50,000 nt of DNA, taken from the NCBI GenBank assembly GCA_034096865.1, contig JAWQFJ010005765.1:70001-120000 (forward strand), read 5' to 3'. Source of the stretch: Theodoxus fluviatilis (taxonomy: Eukaryota; Mollusca; Gastropoda; Cycloneritida; Neritidae). A model generated the notes under the pieces. The model did no database searches, had not been told where the DNA came from, and was given only the letters and a program-made list of their open reading frames with translations. The translations under genes were made by a program, and so were the position numbers. Of this stretch, positions 9,937-21,308 are shown in pieces; position 1 is the first letter of the stretch, and every line of letters starts with the position of its first letter.

Positions 9937-11095
9937 CCATGCGGACAGAGACTGGACTGTCAGGGACTAGGGAAAGCATTCAGGGGTTGTTGTGACGAGA
10001 CGAGGTAAAGTAGGACTTTGTGGTCGGGAGACCAAGACAAGCTTGCTGGAGCTGTTGTAACCAGGCAGTCCCAGATGTTGGTCGCAAGGTACGAACAATA
10101 GCATTTATAAATGTGTGATGAGATAACATGGTGAATAAGACTTCCCTATCTGTGGACCAAGACTGAAGCTGTTTGTGACGAGATGAAACAGAGCTTGTTT
10201 GTCAGGGTTTTATCAGATGTTGTGACGAGATGAGGTAAAGTAAGATTTTACTGTCGGGAGACCAAGACAATGTTGCTGAAGCTGTTGTGACCAGACAGTT
10301 CTAGATTTTGGTCCAAAGGGACGAACGAAAGCATTTATAAATCTTTGTAATGTGGTGAAATGGTGGACAATACTTCATTATCGGTGAACCAAGTCAGGCT
10401 GAAGCTGTTTGTGACGAGGGCTTAGACAGGTTTATTTGTGTTATAATGTGAGCAGATGAAATGCAACTGCACTGTCAAAATTCACTTCCAGAAGTTTTTG
10501 TGACCAGCTGAAATAGGATTTAGTCACAAGAGACCGAGAAAAGAATACTTACATAAGCTGTAACCAGGTGATATCAGACTGCTTGGTTGAAAGTAAGTGA
10601 GAACGGTGTCTCCAATATTTTGTAACCAGATAAAATTATAATACTTAGTATCTTGACCTGATAAATACCCTTTCATGATGATCTGACTAGATAACTGAGA
10701 GCTCGATAGCGAGGGACTGACAGTGGTTTCCATAATATGTTGTGACCAGATCGAAAACAGAGTACTATACTAGAGACCTGGAAAGAGGCACCCAAAGAGC
10801 CGTGCACAGATGAAACGGAGTTTGGTTTCAGTGGTCTGGCTCAGGTTGTGTTACAATTTGTAATCATCATCATTTTTCTAAATGTGAGATAGGCATCAGT
10901 ATTATGTTTTGACCTACCATGAACGATAGAACTTGGTTGTTAGGGGTTGAGAAAAACTTGCTGAAGTCGTTGTGGCCAATGAAATTGAATTTTGTTTACA
11001 GAGACAGCAATGTTCCTCCTGTGTTCTTGTAACCAGATGACAGGGAACTTGATTTGCAGGGACTGAGACAGACTTGATCCAGCTGCCTGGAGGAG
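9937..11095 (+). repeat. Degenerate tandem repeats in the CPTP 3' region
   Basis: The end of the CPTP exon reads GCTTGCTGAAGCTGTCGTGACC. Diverged echoes of this recur downstream: GCTTGCTGGAGCTGTTGTAACC (10040), GTTGCTGAAGCTGTTGTGACC (10272), GAAGCTGTTTGTGACGAG (10162 and 10400), AAGCTGTAACCAGG (10555) and CTTGCTGAAGTCGTTGTGGCC (10957). Two blocks starting near 9984 and 10216 are similar over about 230 bp, including GCATTTATAAAT and GGGAGACCAAGACAA. This is probably 3' UTR or immediate flank. Confidence 0.6.
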
Positions 11096-11789
11096 ATCAT
11101 GCTAGACATTATTTTTGTGGGGAATAACGAATGAGTCTTCTCATCAATGACCGTATAGGGATGGTGCATGTAACGCCAGCAACTACAGAGAAATGCCTGA
11201 TTTTGACTCCTTTTCTTCGCCTGTGGAATTATTCAAGAACTTGGTTTGGAGCTCATAGGCTCTGCTGTGCAGCCTCGCTCCATAGCTACCCTGCAGTCAG
11301 CATGTCATCTCCCTGACACGAGTTGAAGTGTGGATCGATGTGTTTCCTTGTCAAAATGTGCAGCATCTCAACTTTGAAACACCTTCTTTCATGTTCATTT
11401 TTGATGTACGTGCCTTTCATACGAATTTGAATGTTTTTCCAAATATATTTGTGAAATTTTGGACCAATGGTGATCGTAAAATCGCTATTTTGCATACTGA
11501 TCAATTGATCGATGTATTCAACTGCACTTATCTTTAACAGGTTGTAAGGAGACTGACTTCCTTGGAAGTGCCTTCACAATTTTTATGATGTCATCCCCTT
11601 GCACGCTCAAGGAAATCCGTACCTCAGGGTAATGGGGATTTTCCCAGACTCAATGAACAATTGTGATTATTTTCTATATTTTCTATATATTTCAAGAACT
11701 ATATTGCATGAGTGGGATTGTTATTTAGACTTTTGATTACCCTCTCGTTTAATACGTATGGGTGTGTGTGCGTTTGCACGCGCATGTTT

Positions 11790-11858
<69 letters not shown>

Positions 11859-12520
11859 AATGTTAATGAGTCTTTGAAATAAAATTCACTGTATCACTTT
11901 ACAACGGTCTTCTCCCTGGTCATGTCTCCAAGGACAAACAGGCATCTGTGCTTCAATTATGTTAAAACGAAACGAAACCAAAGGTCTAGGTCACATTCCC
12001 TTCGCCCTTCGCCCTTCTGCACTAAACAAAATGTCTGCTTTGCTCCATGGGAAAGCAAATTCAAAAATCAACACTTTGACATCAGACTTGTTCATGTTTC
12101 AAATGAAGCAAAGTTGATGGAATGGGAACTTGGTTGTTCTGTCGGGTTTTCACAATGATCCATAAGAGGGTTTTTTGTGCAGCACAGCAACAGATGCGAT
12201 AAATGTATAGTTTTGCTTGCTTCTTTTTTGTGTGGTTAACTTGATCATGACTTAAGGTCATAGATCCTGTAGATCTTAACGTTGTTGTGTTGTTATTGTT
12301 GCTGATTATGACGCTGGCAATGATAACAACGTTGGCAATGAAGAGAATGACGACGACGCTGATGACGCTGATGTGGAGGAGGAGGAGGAGGAGATGTACA
12401 ACAGACATTGCATTTTGCCCTTACCTGAATGGATTGCTCATTTTAAAAAGTCGAACTAGTCTTGATAAAACGATTCATAATGAACCATTTGTGATACCTG
12501 TACTGTTCAAGCTTCCGGCC
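11096..12520. other. No gene seen; includes (GA)n at 11793-11855
   Basis: Sequence without a convincing exon on either strand. A perfect (GA)n run of about 60 bp is at 11793-11855, and short GAC/GAGGAG triplets lie at 12350-12395. Nothing else was recognised. Confidence 0.6.
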
Positions 12521-12548
12521 TAAAGTGGACAGTACATCTTGCACAAAA

Positions 12549-13748
12549 AGGTTTCCATGCATTGCTGCCCTTTCATCAGAGCTGTTCAGAGCATGTGAAG
12601 ACACTTGTCCATTAGTGAGATATACATATAGTTGCAATAACATCCAGGTAGATATGTTTCCATGCATTGCTGCCCTTTCATCAGAGCTGTTCAGAGCATG
12701 TGAAGACACTTGTCCATTAGTGAGATATACATATAGTTGCAACAACATCCAGGTAGATATGTTTCCATGCATTGCTGCCCTTTCATCAGAGCTGTTCAGA
12801 GCATGTGAAGACACTTGTCCATTAGTGAGATATACATATAGTTGCAACAACATCCAGGTAGATATGTTTCCATGCATTGCTGCCCTTTCATCAGAGCTGT
12901 TCAGAGCATGTGAAGACACTTGTCCATTAGTGAGATATACATATAGTTGCAACAACATCCAGGTAGATATCTATATGTTTCCATGCATTGCTGCCCTTTC
13001 ATCAGAGCGGTTCAGAGCATGTGAAGACACTTGTCCATTAGTGAGATATACATTTAGTTGCAACAACATCCAGGTAGACATGTTTCCACGCATTGCTGCC
13101 CTTTCATCAGAGCGGTTCAGAGCACGTGAAGACACTTGTCCACTAGTGAGATATAGTTGCAACAACATCCAGGTAGATATGTTTCCATGCATTGCTGCCC
13201 TTTCATCAGAGCTGTTCAGAGCATGTGAAGACACTTGTCCATTAGTGAGATATACATATAGTTGCAACAACATCCAGGTAGATATGTTTTCATGCATTGC
13301 TGCCCTTTTATCAGAGCAGTTCAGAGCACGTGAAGACACTTGTCCACTAGTGAGATATAGTTGCAACAACATCCAGGTAGATATGTTTCCATGCATTGCT
13401 GCCCTTTCACCAGAGCGGTTCAGAGCACGTGAAGACACTTGCCCATTAGTGAGATATAGTTGCAACAACATCCAGGTAGATATGTTTCCCTGCATTGCTG
13501 CCCTTTCATCAGAGCGGTTCAGAGCACGTGAAGACACTTGCCCATTAGTGAGATATAGTTGCAACAACATCCAGGTAGATATGTTTCCCTGCATTGCTGC
13601 CCTTTCATCAGAGCTGTTCAGAGCATGTGAAGACACTTGTCCATTAGTGAGATATACATATAGTTGCAACAACATCCAGGTAGATATGTTTCCCTGCATT
13701 GCTGCCCTTTCATCAGAGCGGTTCAGAGCACGTGAAGACACCTCCTGA
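12549..13748. repeat. 105-bp minisatellite, 12 copies, open on both strands
   Basis: Unit of 105 bp beginning ATGTTTCCATGCATTGCTGC and containing GAAGACACTTGTCCATTAG. Twelve copies, the last one partial. The + strand translates as repeats of MFPCIAALSSELFRACEDTC and so on (35 residues), and the - strand is also open. Length changes are all 6 bp (99-bp copies lacking ACATAT, one 111-bp copy near 12970), so the frame is never broken. No start context, signal peptide or known domain is evident. Treated as a satellite, with a repeat protein not excluded. Confidence 0.9.
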
Positions 13749-14330
13749 GAGACAAATGCAACAACAACCAGAAGGTCATTTCCCGTTTTTCGATAACAGA
13801 GGTGGCGAGCAGAACGCAGTGTTGCTGTGCGGAGGCGACAGTCAAGTCAAGGGTGCGTCCAGTACACCTGACCTGCTAGCCTCTGGCTTCGCACCCTGCA
13901 CTGCTGTGCTCTCATAAAATCTCGTCTGCATTGAACCATCGTTCTTGAACCCTCAACATGTTTGTGTCTAGTTTTCTTTGTTTTTCCAATGTATCAATGG
14001 TTATCACTCATGCAAAGTCATAATCGCAACACGGAATGTAAACTAGGCCTAAAACTCTCGTTTCTCACAGGAGCGCCAGTTCAGGGTAATGCAGTGGTGA
14101 CGCATATCTGTGATCTGCATGTTGCCAGGACAGGGGAGCTGTGGTCGTGATTCATTCAAACCGTGGGCCGATACATCCGACCATCCAGTGGTTCAGCGAT
14201 AACCGAACCGATAAGTTGGCCTCGGGCTTTGCCGTGTTCGCCTCATGCACAACATGCATTGTGCTCTCAACGTTGATACGTTGTGTAAAAGGCCGCCACC
14301 TGCTCCGCCTGTTGGACGAATGAATGAATG
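13749..14330. other. No gene seen
   Basis: Unique-looking sequence between the 105-bp array and a repeat-like block. No exon or element was recognised. A short (GAAT)n run, ATGAATGAATGAATGAAT, at about 14320 precedes the next repeat. Confidence 0.5.
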
Positions 14331-14460
14331 AATGAATTGTTGTACAGCCTATCAGCCTTTGCAGGCTTTGTAAGGCCAGAGACCACGAACATATCTAGCG
14401 CTGGTTAGGGTAACAGCAAGTAATGTTTCGGTTTCACTTGTTATTCACCTCCTACGAATT
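14331..14460. repeat. Dispersed repeat, copy 1 (partner at 45605)
   Basis: The block CCTATCAGCCTTTGCAGGCT, then TGTAAGGCCA, and further on TTATTCACCTCCTACGAAT, recurs near 45627 as CCTATCAGCCTTTGTAGGCT, TGTAAGGCCA and TTATTCGCCTCTTACGAAT. Order and spacing are similar. Both copies are preceded by a GATGAATG-like stretch, suggesting a SINE with a tetranucleotide tail. Same orientation as the partner. Confidence 0.6.
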
Positions 14461-14566
14461 ATAATTGGATGCGCGATGGATCACCTTTCCATCCAACCCA
14501 GTGTTGGACACGACTACACCTGAATGAAATAATGGATGCTGTAATGTGGTCGCCTGCAAGAATCTT

Positions 14567-14922
14567 CTTCTTCTTCTTCTTCTTCTTCTTCTTCTTCTTC
14601 TTCTTCTTCTTCTTCTTCTTCTTCCTCTTCCTCCTCCTCCTCCTCCTCCTCCTCCTCCTCCTCCTCCTCCTCCTCCTCCTCCTCCTCCTTCCTCCTTCCT
14701 CCTCCTCCTCCTCCTTCCTCCTTCCTCCTCCTCCTCCTCCTCCTCCTCCTCCTCCTCCTCCTCCTCCTCCTCCTTCTTCCTTCTTCCTTCTTCTTCTTCT
14801 TCTTCTTCTTCTTCTTCTTCTTCTTCTTCTTCTTCTTCTTCTTCCTTCTTCCTTCTTCTTCTTCTTCTTCTTCTTCTTCTTCTTCTTCTTCTTCTTCTTC
14901 TTCTTCTTCTTCTTCTTCTTCA
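14567..14922. repeat. (TTC)n / (TCC)n microsatellite
   Basis: About 355 bp in blocks: (TTC)n, (CTC)n, TTCC interruptions, (CTC)n again, then (TTC)n. The arrangement is roughly mirror-symmetrical. It is a pure polypyrimidine strand, which is the kind of sequence that can form triplex (H-DNA). Homopolymeric open frames across it are artefacts. Confidence 0.97.
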
Positions 14923-14929
14923 CAGGAAG

Positions 14930-16745
14930 GGGTGAAGGACATTGTAAAAAGAAAATCCTGGTTGTTGCATCTGAACTGGGAAAATAAATAGTATTTACTT
15001 GGATGGGAAACTAACTATATGTGAGGATGGCCAATCAAAGATCTTGAATCCGCAACCAGGAAAATGCTGCTGACCAATGCTGGATAGTTTCAGCACTTGT
15101 TCCATGCAGTATTCTCGCCTTCCTTTGTTTTTACCCTACAAACGGTGTGCAATGCCATCATGCGCTTAACTCATGAAGAACTTTCTCTGTCCTCAATGTT
15201 GACGTTAAGTGTTAGTTTGAAAATCCGTTGAAACAAACCCAAAACAGCTCAAGTAATATCAATATAAAGTTACATCAACCCATCAGCGATTTAGGTGTAA
15301 CTCAATGCATTCCAAGGCTGTAGAACAGATAAGCACCCGTGTACACATAGATAAACACGTTACGGTCGGGTGATCTAAATCCCCATGAGTATTTAACAGC
15401 TCAGTCATCTACAAAAACATAGGCCTACTCGTATGTTGAACAGCTGTCATGTAGTGTGCCTGTTTGGACAGCTTGCGCAGTGCGCAGTTAAAGCATCACG
15501 TGTCAAGCTCGGTGCCGCTGCTAGCCCTGCATGGGGCACAGTCAAGATGTACAACACTTCTTACCCACACATAGATGATGATGATATTGATCATGATGAT
15601 GATGATGACGACGACAACGACGACGAGACGATAGTGTCTATGCTCAAGACTTGAAATTAGTCTATCGGGTGTGTATCTATCATGCATTATTGGAATTCTT
15701 AACAAAATCTACATTTCTTTGACGTTGTGCACAAAAAGATCACCAAAGCTAGACGATGAAAGACGACGATGCTTTTTCAATGGACAGCATCACATGGCAA
15801 TATATTACTTGTTGTTGCTAAATAATTAGAAAAGGGTATCGAATGTCACTTAGAGTGGTCTCCCTTCTTTGTTTGAGTGATAAATTGCATTAATGTAATG
15901 GTTAGAATAATGTTTCTTGCATTTACCTTTATGTGAAATATTTACACAGCACCAAATGCTAAAAAATTAAAGCAGATTTTGACAAGTTGTTGGATTTCAA
16001 TAAACGATGCAAACAATAATTTGATAATTTGCATACAATGTCGACGAGTCACGTCGGTGATGGAAGGTAGGTCACAAACATGTATGATGTAGGCTGTATT
16101 TTAATTCGATAGTTTCAGGGTCGGAACATATGAAGCGATTCGCCTTTCTGCGTACTCTTCTTTTCCTTTATAAGCTTTGAGACAGAAACAAGTGAAGAGT
16201 AGGCATTCGATATGATTTTAAAAACGCATATGCTTGCCACATGTTGCTGATCGTTTTGTTTTCAACCCGAAGCAAGCCATCTCGGATTGCTGCCTGAATT
16301 TTCTTTGAATGGGCGAAACATGTGTGGCTAGATATTTTAATATTAATCATGTCATCTTTTTTGTAAGCACAGGTGGGAAATTCCAGTGAAGAGTTTGAAG
16401 ATTTTGGCTGATAGTGATAATGCGATCATTTCTGTTTAAAAAAAACTCCAATCACTCGTGCAGCAAAAACTAGGGGAAAGCGGAGCATTAACTTATTAAG
16501 CCCTACTAAAGAAAATTTGGTTTGGGTCGTTTTGTTGTCAAACCAACCTTCAAGCAATGAGAGTGGGTTTCTTGCATGAGGAATGTTTAGATTTGACCCA
16601 AAGTAGATCGGTCACAGTGCCTTCTTTTTTTTACGCCACTCCTCTGCTGCCTTGAGGAACGCTTAAAAAAAAACTTTGCTCTGTAATTTGTAAACCTCAC
16701 TCGTATCTAATCTTGATGTGCATTTCATGGGTCGGCTCTCTATAG
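14930..16745. other. No gene seen; small (GAT)n at 15574-15635
   Basis: About 1.8 kb of AT-rich sequence with no supported exon, RNA gene or recognised element. A short GATGATGAT/GACGAC run lies at 15574-15635. Confidence 0.6.
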
Positions 16746-16748
16746 CGG

Positions 16749-17396
16749 AGGGCCGCTATTGCGGGATTTTTTTTGTAACAAAAGTTCTTCAGGCCATTTT
16801 CATTCGTTTGTCCTAAAACGCCCAAAAAAAACATAACATTTGTGTTACTTTGTTTTGGAAAAAAGAAATTTTTTCGGGTTTTTCCGATAGCGCTCAGCCT
16901 AGGCCGCACCCGCCACCCCGCCTGACTGACTTAGCCTGTCCGGGGAGTTTCACCTAAACCCGGACACGTTACTTTTTGTCACGTTTGTGTCCAACATCAG
17001 CGTCGGGCCCTTGAGTTAGGGCGTAGTGACCACCCGTTGAGAGTCAAACGTGGGATGGAGTTAGAATATAAAGCTTCACCCGTTATTGATAAAACCCGAA
17101 ACAATTTCTTTTTTTCCCCAAAAAGTAACAAATATTTTATGGTTTTTAGGCGTTTTAGGACTAAAGAATCAAAATGGCCTGAAGAACGTTTGACCAATAA
17201 AATCCCGCAATAGCGGCCTTTCGCAATAGATAAAAAACTAAATAATTTCTAAGTTTAGAAAAAACAAGTAACAAAAATATTATGTTTTTTTGGCGTTTTA
17301 GTACAAAAAAATCAAAATGGCCAAATAACTTTTGTAACAAAAAAAATCCCGCAATAGCGGCCCTCCGCAATAGCGGCCCTCCGCAATAGCGGCCCC
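16749..17396. mobile_element. Inverted-repeat (MITE-like) element with three arms
   Basis: Left arm about 16749-16885 starts at GGGCCGCTATTGCGGGATTT and includes AACAAAAGTTCTTCAGGCCA. The right arm about 17093-17220 is its diverged inverse, ending in AAATCCCGCAATAGCGGCC-type sequence. A second inverse copy follows at about 17225-17396, so one left arm faces two right arms. The last end is trailed by repeats of CCTCCGCAATAGCGG. The core (about 16888-17000, GATAGCGCTCAGC onward) resembles part of the hairpin at 18563-19156. No transposase is encoded. Confidence 0.75.
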
Positions 17397-18340
17397 TACC
17401 CCATTTCATGATCAACAGTGGACCACGCAAACTGCATCAGAGCTCTTCCACACCAGCTGGGGAGTGCTAGTTTTGTGATATTTCAGTGTTTCAGAGCTCT
17501 GATTGCATTTCAGTACAACTGGCTGAATCTAACTGACCTGTTATTAGTCTGCGCATGAGAGTCAATCAAATGGGATGAGGGGTAATGACCTGCGTTTTGG
17601 CACTAAGTTTATATAATGAAAACAGTCAAAGTCAGAATGGAACTGATTAAACACACATACGTACATCTCTACTCCAAAACAGGATGTCTTTCTCATTTCT
17701 TTTCTTTGAATTTCTCCCGAAATTTTCTGTGAAAAGATTTGGTGCCTAGTACCTTTCTTTTTTTCTGAATCAGATGGTCAGCATTATGTATTAGAAAACC
17801 CCCACAGATTTCTGCTATAAGAATACACAATAAGAGGGGAAAAAATGAACTCATACAATTTTTTTGGTGAATGGTATCACATGCTGCGTTCTGGTTTGCC
17901 ATGCACCCTCAAAATATTGTGGAGGAAGGATGGTTGTACCAAAGACTGTGAGTTCTGTGTTTTTTTCATTGATGGGCCCAAGAAATTATATTACTCTAAA
18001 ATTTGTGTAAAAAAGATCTCAAATGTGAACTCTAATTAACTTTTTCCGTTAGAAGCATTTTGCATTTCTTTCACAACTTTGTTGTGGAGTTTTAGAAGAG
18101 TTTGTGATTTTTACACAGCATTTGACATTATTTCAAATACAACATAACGTTGGAGATGCAGAATTATCCCCTCCTCGGCAGAAACTACCGACTGCTGGGT
18201 TTTCAGCGTCACTCCAGTAAGACAGTCAGGGTTGGTCTTGGACAGCCGGAGACTCTCAGCTGGGCCCTCAGCACTGCGTCATATCATTTGGACCTTGCTT
18301 TGTGCATCGGCAGTTATATTTACATTAAAATTGCAGTCGT
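17397..18340. other. No gene seen
   Basis: AT-rich sequence between two inverted-repeat elements. No exon, RNA gene or element was recognised on either strand. A short (CACG)n run follows at 18350-18372. Confidence 0.55.
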
Positions 18341-18370
18341 GATTCACACGCACGCACGCACGCACGCACG

Positions 18371-18475
18371 CACACATACATACGTACATATCAATTCACT
18401 TTATTGCCAAAACAGGACACATACAATTTTCCAATATGCATTGCATGTGCACGCTCGGATGTTTAACCAGTTCTT
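18371..18475 (-). mobile_element. 3' terminus of a (TATG)n-tailed LINE
   Basis: On the minus strand the sequence ends GGCAATAAAGTGAATTGATA and then TGTACGTATGTATGTG. The 3' end of the LINE at 20176-21308 is nearly the same (GCAATAAAGTGATTTGATAT then GTATGTATG). Only the untranslated tail is visible here, so this is a very short 5'-truncated copy. The tail runs into (GTGC)n. Confidence 0.6.
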
Positions 18476-18562
18476 CTCAAAGCCAGAAATCTCCTACATT
18501 GATATTGACACTGCTTACGAAAGTCACTCATACGCCTTTGCGATCACTTTTTTCTTACTAAT

Positions 18563-19156
18563 GCTGAAATGGTCGTTATGGGCCACATTTCCGGACACTG
18601 TACCTGAGGTACTCTGTCCGATCGGACAGAATACCTCGGTTTAAAATCTCGGCATTTGAACGAGAACGAGACCGCAGCCGCCACTCCGCCTGACTACTGA
18701 CTTCGCACGCCCGGGGAGTTATGCTAAGATCTGGCAGCGTTAATAAATCTGCATTTTGTGACAAACGTCTTGCTCGGCGGTACTGTACTCCATGCACCTT
18801 AACGGTCCGCGTGATTCGGGTGTAATCTTAAGCTAAACGACGTTTATTGGCGCTGCTGAAATGGTCGAAGTCGGAAACATTCGGAACGTCGTTTAGCTTA
18901 AGATTACACCCGAATCACGCGGACCGTTCAGGTGCATGGAGTACAGTACCGCCGAGCAAGACGTTTGTCACAAAATGCAAATTTATTAAAGCGGCCGATC
19001 TTAGCATTACTCCCCGGGCGTGCGAAGTCAGTCAGGCGGAGTGGCGGCTGCGGTCTGAGCTGAGCGCTATCATCGGTATGTCACGTGACTGTAAGGACGA
19101 GATTTCAAACCTCAGGTACAGTGTCCGGAAATGTGGCTCATAACGACCATTTCAAC
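18563..19156. repeat. Long near-perfect inverted repeat (hairpin), arms about 270-280 bp
   Basis: The left arm 18563-18844 starts GCTGAAATGGTCGTTATGGG. The right arm 18885-19156 ends with its inverse. Landmarks pair along the whole length: TCCGGACACTGTACCTGAGG with its complement at about 19110, GCCGCCACTCCGCCTGACT with AGTCAGGCGGAGTGGCGGC, and TTGTGACAAACGTCTTGCTC with its complement. The apex AGCTAAACGACGTT pairs with AACGTCGTTTAGCT. The loop is only about 40 nt. The outer parts (18610-18665 against 19070-19105) are diverged. No protein is encoded. Confidence 0.9.
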
Positions 19157-19438
19157 CTTACGCATAGACGTTTTACGTGCATTTCATTTCATGCGTTAAA
19201 GATGGCATATTCATTTTTATCATTTTAAATTCAAGACAAATGACTACTGAAATCAGGTTGCAGACTCATCACAAATGTATTAACAGTGTGATCATTACTA
19301 CCCGGATGTGTCAAAGGAGTTGTGAGACTATTACTAGCACCTGCACTCTCAACCCAATCGTGAAGGACTGTTTAGTTGTTTTCTGGTAGTGGTGTTTTTT
19401 AATTAATTTTTGTATTTTGTTTTGGTTCGTGTGACGTA

Positions 19439-19443
<5 letters not shown>

Positions 19444-19515
<72 letters not shown>

Positions 19516-19566
19516 TCTCTCTTCCTCCCTCCCTCCCTCCCTCCCTCCATCCCTCCCTCCCTCCCT

Positions 19567-19613
<47 letters not shown>

Positions 19614-19622
19614 CCCCCCCTT
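19444..19622. repeat. (CT)n and (CCCT)n microsatellite
   Basis: CT repeats (19444-19522), then CCCT/CCAT repeats, a poly-C and a second CT block ending in C8. The flanking sequence 19625-19940 shows no exon. Confidence 0.95.
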
Positions 19623-19947
19623 TTATTTCCCAGCCTATCTATTTATTGGCCGCCATTCATCCCTTCTTCATGCTCTGCTTAACTACCCCCTTTTTTCTCT
19701 CTTTTTTCCGTACTCTAAATCTCACAGTTTGGCATAAGCACGTTCAGTTCTTTCCTCTGCTGCTTCTCCCCCGCATCCACCCCCAGTACATTGTTCCTTC
19801 ACGGTACTCCCCTCCTCCCTTCTATACTGGTATTTCCAACCGATTCCGTTACACCACTAATCTGTACTGACTGTCATGGCACAACTGCTTGTCCCACCAC
19901 AGCTGCTGGGATTTACTGGGCTTCAGAAGGGATACCTCTGTTTAGTT

Positions 19948-20175
19948 TTAACGTTCACATCGGTTCATCAGGTGACCTCTTCTTGGCCAGACTCGTCGGG
20001 ACCCGATCATCACCGATACACTGAGGTATTTTGCTAAGCTTTTGCCGGTACGTCTGGACAAGCCTAGCAGTTGTAGACCTGATACCACGCGGTGGTGAAC
20101 AGTACCGAGGGAACCTATCACGAGCACGATGAGTTTGCTGGAGAAACCTGCCTTACTCAGCTGAGTGCATAGTGG
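19948..20175 (-). mobile_element. RLE-type LINE fragment 3, C-terminal end only
   Basis: The minus-strand frame to the stop at 19948 reads KLIVLVIGSLGTVHHRVVSG, then a run to YLSVSVMIGSRRVWPRR. This aligns with the last 75 or so residues of the two larger elements to its right, so it is the extreme C-terminus of the same retrotransposon family. Its 5' break coincides exactly with the (TATG)n tail of the neighbouring element at 20176-20189. Its own 3' UTR end was not clearly located. Non-functional fragment. Confidence 0.75.
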
Positions 20176-21308
20176 TACATACATACATATCAAATCACTT
20201 TATTGCAGAAAAATTGTACAAATTATTGACAACACTGCAAATACATAAGCCATACAAGAGAGTTCTGGGTTCCTTCTTTGTCACAGAACTACAATGCCAT
20301 CACGCACAACGATAGATAGGCTCAGGGCTATGCACTCTTCTGCTGCCCTTGTTCTCCCCCAGTTCTTTCCAACAAAAAACTTCTTCTTGCCCAGGCACGT
20401 CTTGAACCTATGACGACTGACAAGCTGAGATATTTGGTCAGGTTTTTAGCCTGGTGACTGGACAAACCCAGCATCACAAGACCTTTTGTGAATCGCCTGT
20501 GCACAGTGCCCAGAGATCCAATAACCAGCACCACAACTCTCGTGTAAAAACCGGCTTCATTGAGTGTGAGACACAAAGGCATGTATTTCTGGAATTTATG
20601 CTGATAGCATTTATCCACAAAGGTATCAAAAGGGTTGGCAATCTCAATTATGAAGGCTATGGAGTTGAGATGATCTAGCACGCACAGATCAGGTTTGCAT
20701 GGACCTATCACTTCCAAGCCCTCTATAGCGACTTGCTGGTTCTCATAGACCTGACAAAACTCTGTCCACACAGTCTTCTCCAGCTCCTGCCTCACAAGAT
20801 GTACACACCTATCGTGCCTTTCAATATACAACCCCCTCAGTTTGTGACATCCGTTCAGCGCGTGAGAGTTTGTATCCGAGCGGAAACCACACAGTGAACA
20901 TGATCTGGGGTAAGAGTTTGGATAGTATGTGTTGTTCACTGCGTTTGTTTCTAAAAGCTGTAGCCTCCCCTTGGTGATGAATTTGGTGAGCTGATCGCTG
21001 ATGTTGCTGTTAGTCAGGTGGGAGTAGGAGCGCGCCATATCAGCTGCAGGAAATGCTTCACGTAGCAGGCACCCCTGCTGTTGTAGATTGCGCCAGTAAT
21101 CGAGATCTCGCTCAATCTCTTTCTTTTTCAGCGCGGTATAGAGAGCTGATGGGTCTGTGAAGCGCAGGAAAATGCAATCATCATCATCTGCCCGGATCAC
21201 TGCAGCAAATGTGTCTCTTTCTGCTTCAAATTCAAAACAGATCCCCAAACACAGGCAGAGCTCATGAAGTTTGATGAAGCTAGATCAAGGCCAGTTGACT
21301 TTACACTC
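20176..21308 (-). mobile_element. RLE-type LINE fragment 2 with (TATG)n tail
   Basis: The minus-strand frame (stop at 20328) opens at the element's 5' break with VNWP, has an in-frame TGA near 21290 where the sister copy reads RRSQW, and is then open for about 305 residues. It carries a CCHC knuckle, CSLCGFRSDTNSHALNGC (CX2C-X8-H-X4-C). It also has a restriction-like endonuclease core: KPDLCVLDH, IIEIANPFD and YQHKFQKYMPL, fitting the PD-(D/E)xK pattern of R2/R4/NeSL/Hero-group LINEs. The reverse transcriptase is missing. The 3' UTR ends GCAATAAAGTGATTTGATAT plus (TATG)n at 20176-20189. The 5' end abuts the tail of another copy. Confidence 0.85.
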
